A DNA stretch of 14,158 nucleotides from Acidimicrobiales bacterium (GTDB taxonomy: Bacteria; Actinomycetota; Acidimicrobiia; Acidimicrobiales; Palsa-688): positions 1 to 14,158 of the forward strand of contig JASHVH010000344.1 in the NCBI GenBank assembly GCA_030039575.1. The letters are read 5' to 3'. Under the pieces are notes generated by a model. That model saw nothing but the letters and a program-made list of their open reading frames with translations. It was not told the DNA's origin and did no database searches. Positions 13,304-14,158 of this stretch are shown here, piece by piece. Positions within the stretch are counted from its first letter, which is position 1. Each line of letters starts with the position of its first letter. A program made the translations under genes and the position numbers.

Positions 13304-13510
13304 CTACTTGTCGCTCGGGGCGCCAACAGCTCCCACCCGGTCTAGGACAATGCGGCGAGCAATTGAGATCGTAACGCTGTCACCGGCCAATTGGGCCAGC
13401 TCGTTAGCAGCGTCCTCGACCCCGGCAAGTGGACCGCCGGCCATCTCGTACGCACGCTCCAGCAATACCGCAGCGCTTTTATCGTCGTACTGATTGTAGG
13501 AGGCGCTCAC
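13304..13510 (-). CDS. Small protein of unknown function
   Basis: The minus frame from the GTG at 13510 gives 68 residues: VSASYNQYDDKSAAVLLERA, then YEMAGGPLAGVEDAANELAQ and a helix DSVTISIARRIVLDRVG. The regular alternation of charged and aliphatic residues looks like a folded helical protein, and it reads better than the frame on the opposite strand. No known domain is recognised and there is no membrane segment. The frame is open further upstream to 13846, but that part looks non-coding and lies opposite another gene. A GTG at 13522 is a further possible start. A weak GGA seven bases before 13510 could help translation. It faces the 140-aa gene tail to tail. Confidence 0.45.
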   Translation of the reverse strand: MSASYNQYDDKSAAVLLERAYEMAGGPLAGVEDAANELAQLAGDSVTISIARRIVLDRVGAVGAPSDK

Positions 13511-13652
13511 TTGATCGTCCACATCCTTACCCGGTGCCGTCAGAAGGGCTTGGGCCGTTATAAGCCCCTTTTGGTCCTGAGCAAACCATGCTGACCGGCA
13601 GCGCACCCGATGACGATCTCTCGTTGGGCAGGCCTCGTCAGGAAAACCGACC

Positions 13653-13961
13653 ATGACCGCACTCGATGGTGAGAGTGCGGGCGGGGGCGTGTCTCCTGAG
13701 GAGGTGCTCACACTGTGGCGAGCACTACTGCGTTTTAGGTCGGGGGGCCGGCCCGCGTGCGCGCCGCGAGGCAAGCCACGCAAGAGTGAATGCCCGCTGT
13801 ACGTCGGCTGCCCTCGTTGGCGAGATGGCAACGACAAAGAGCTCATCCTCTACGAGGACTTCGACGCCACCGAGCGACGGCGTGCCTCTTGGCCGTGCAG
13901 CAGGCTTCTGGACGTGCTCGACGCCCGGGTGAACTGGGTCGGTCAGCGGGAGGCGCCATGA
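13653..13961 (+). CDS. Small protein of unknown function with Cys-containing motifs
   Basis: The 102-residue protein has a helix VSPEEVLTLWRALLRFRSGG, a Cys/Arg-rich middle with ACAPRGKPRKSECPLYVGC, and a C-terminal part DKELILYEDFDATERRRASW followed by SRLLDVLDARVNW. Four cysteines within the span ACAPRG to WPCSRL could bind a metal, but their spacing matches no family I know. The stop TGA overlaps the ATG of the next small gene (ATGA), which suggests a coupled pair. No clear Shine-Dalgarno is seen before the ATG at 13653. I cannot assign a function. Confidence 0.6.
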   Translation: MTALDGESAGGGVSPEEVLTLWRALLRFRSGGRPACAPRGKPRKSECPLYVGCPRWRDGNDKELILYEDFDATERRRASWPCSRLLDVLDARVNWVGQREAP

Positions 13962-14119
13962 GGACCGTCCTTGTCGTCGGCGCGTGTTTTGTATGTGCAG
14001 GCGTCGTCGTGATGTCTGTCGCTAACGGCGCCCTACGGGTTGTGGGTGTGCTGCTGGTGATCTGGGGCCTGGGCACGGTCCCGGCCGCGCTGCGCTTGCG
14101 TCGCGAAGATCCAAGGTGA
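13958..14119 (+). CDS. Small membrane protein with two predicted helices
   Basis: The 53-residue protein begins MRTVLVVGACFVCAGVVVMS, a hydrophobic segment. A short ANGALR turn follows, then a second hydrophobic segment VVGVLLVIWGLGTVPAALRL and a charged tail RREDPR. It should be a two-helix inner-membrane protein. GGGAGG lies four bases before the ATG at 13958, so translation initiation is well supported. The start overlaps the stop of the gene before it. The function is unknown; it may assist the upstream protein. Only about 39 bases remain to the window edge, with no further feature visible. Confidence 0.6.
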   Translation: MRTVLVVGACFVCAGVVVMSVANGALRVVGVLLVIWGLGTVPAALRLRREDPR

Positions 14120-14158
14120 CAGGCAGGGCACGGCCGAGTGGGTCTTGAGGCTTTTGCA

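Noticed and set aside
1..14158. CRISPR array, insertion sequence, rRNA or integrase gene
   Set aside because: No regularly spaced repeats, transposase or integrase motifs, or rRNA-like stretches were seen by eye.

Overview
The window looks like chromosomal DNA of a high-GC actinomycete. The evidence is a BldD-type regulator, many GTG starts, genes with no visible Shine-Dalgarno site, and an actinobacterial style of small overlapping genes. I cannot assign a genus. The central part (about 2.9 to 13.2 kb) reads as a fluoride-response island. By eye I find five copies of the fluoride (crcB-type) riboswitch aptamer. Each has a GGCG/GGUG-AUG-purine-rich 5' half, a CGCC closing strand, a P3 hairpin and a (U)GAUGRCUYCU-like 3' half. 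They lie at 5521-5570 (-), 7041-7087 (-), 10766-10832 (-), 10906-10958 (+) and 12574-12627 (+).

Layout. At 1-344 is the 3' end of a LuxR-type regulator, then a gene-poor stretch with a hairpin and what looks like the 3' half of a tRNA-Arg(UCU) gene, a possible old integration scar. A Phd/VapBC-like toxin-antitoxin pair lies at 717-1357, and 1358-1926 holds no convincing gene. From 10743 down to 1927 all clear genes lie on the minus strand. Aptamer D leads an unknown 178-aa gene and two MutS-like ATPase genes that overlap by 4 nt. Aptamer B sits directly after the second MutS-like stop codon and leads, through a 0.4-kb leader, to a KAS III (FabH-like) gene. Aptamer A leads a histidine phosphatase/phosphoglycerate-mutase-like gene and an enolase. 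A BldD-like regulator and a GntR/FCD regulator follow. On the plus strand, aptamer C leads a frameshifted, truncated third MutS-like N-terminus that overlaps the start of an MFS transporter. Aptamer E leads an unknown gene of about 140 aa. The right end carries small genes of unknown function.

How it may work. Fluoride inhibits enolase and other Mg/phosphate enzymes, so a switch that raises a mutase-like protein and an enolase fits restoration of lower glycolysis. The MFS protein is the only candidate exporter here; I see no CrcB/Fluc or CLC-F gene in the window. The roles of the MutS-like pair, the KAS III and the two unknown proteins under fluoride control are open, and they are the most interesting part. 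In several leaders the purine-rich ribosome-binding site is complementary to the 3' strand of the aptamer. This suggests a translational ON switch in which fluoride frees the ribosome-binding site.
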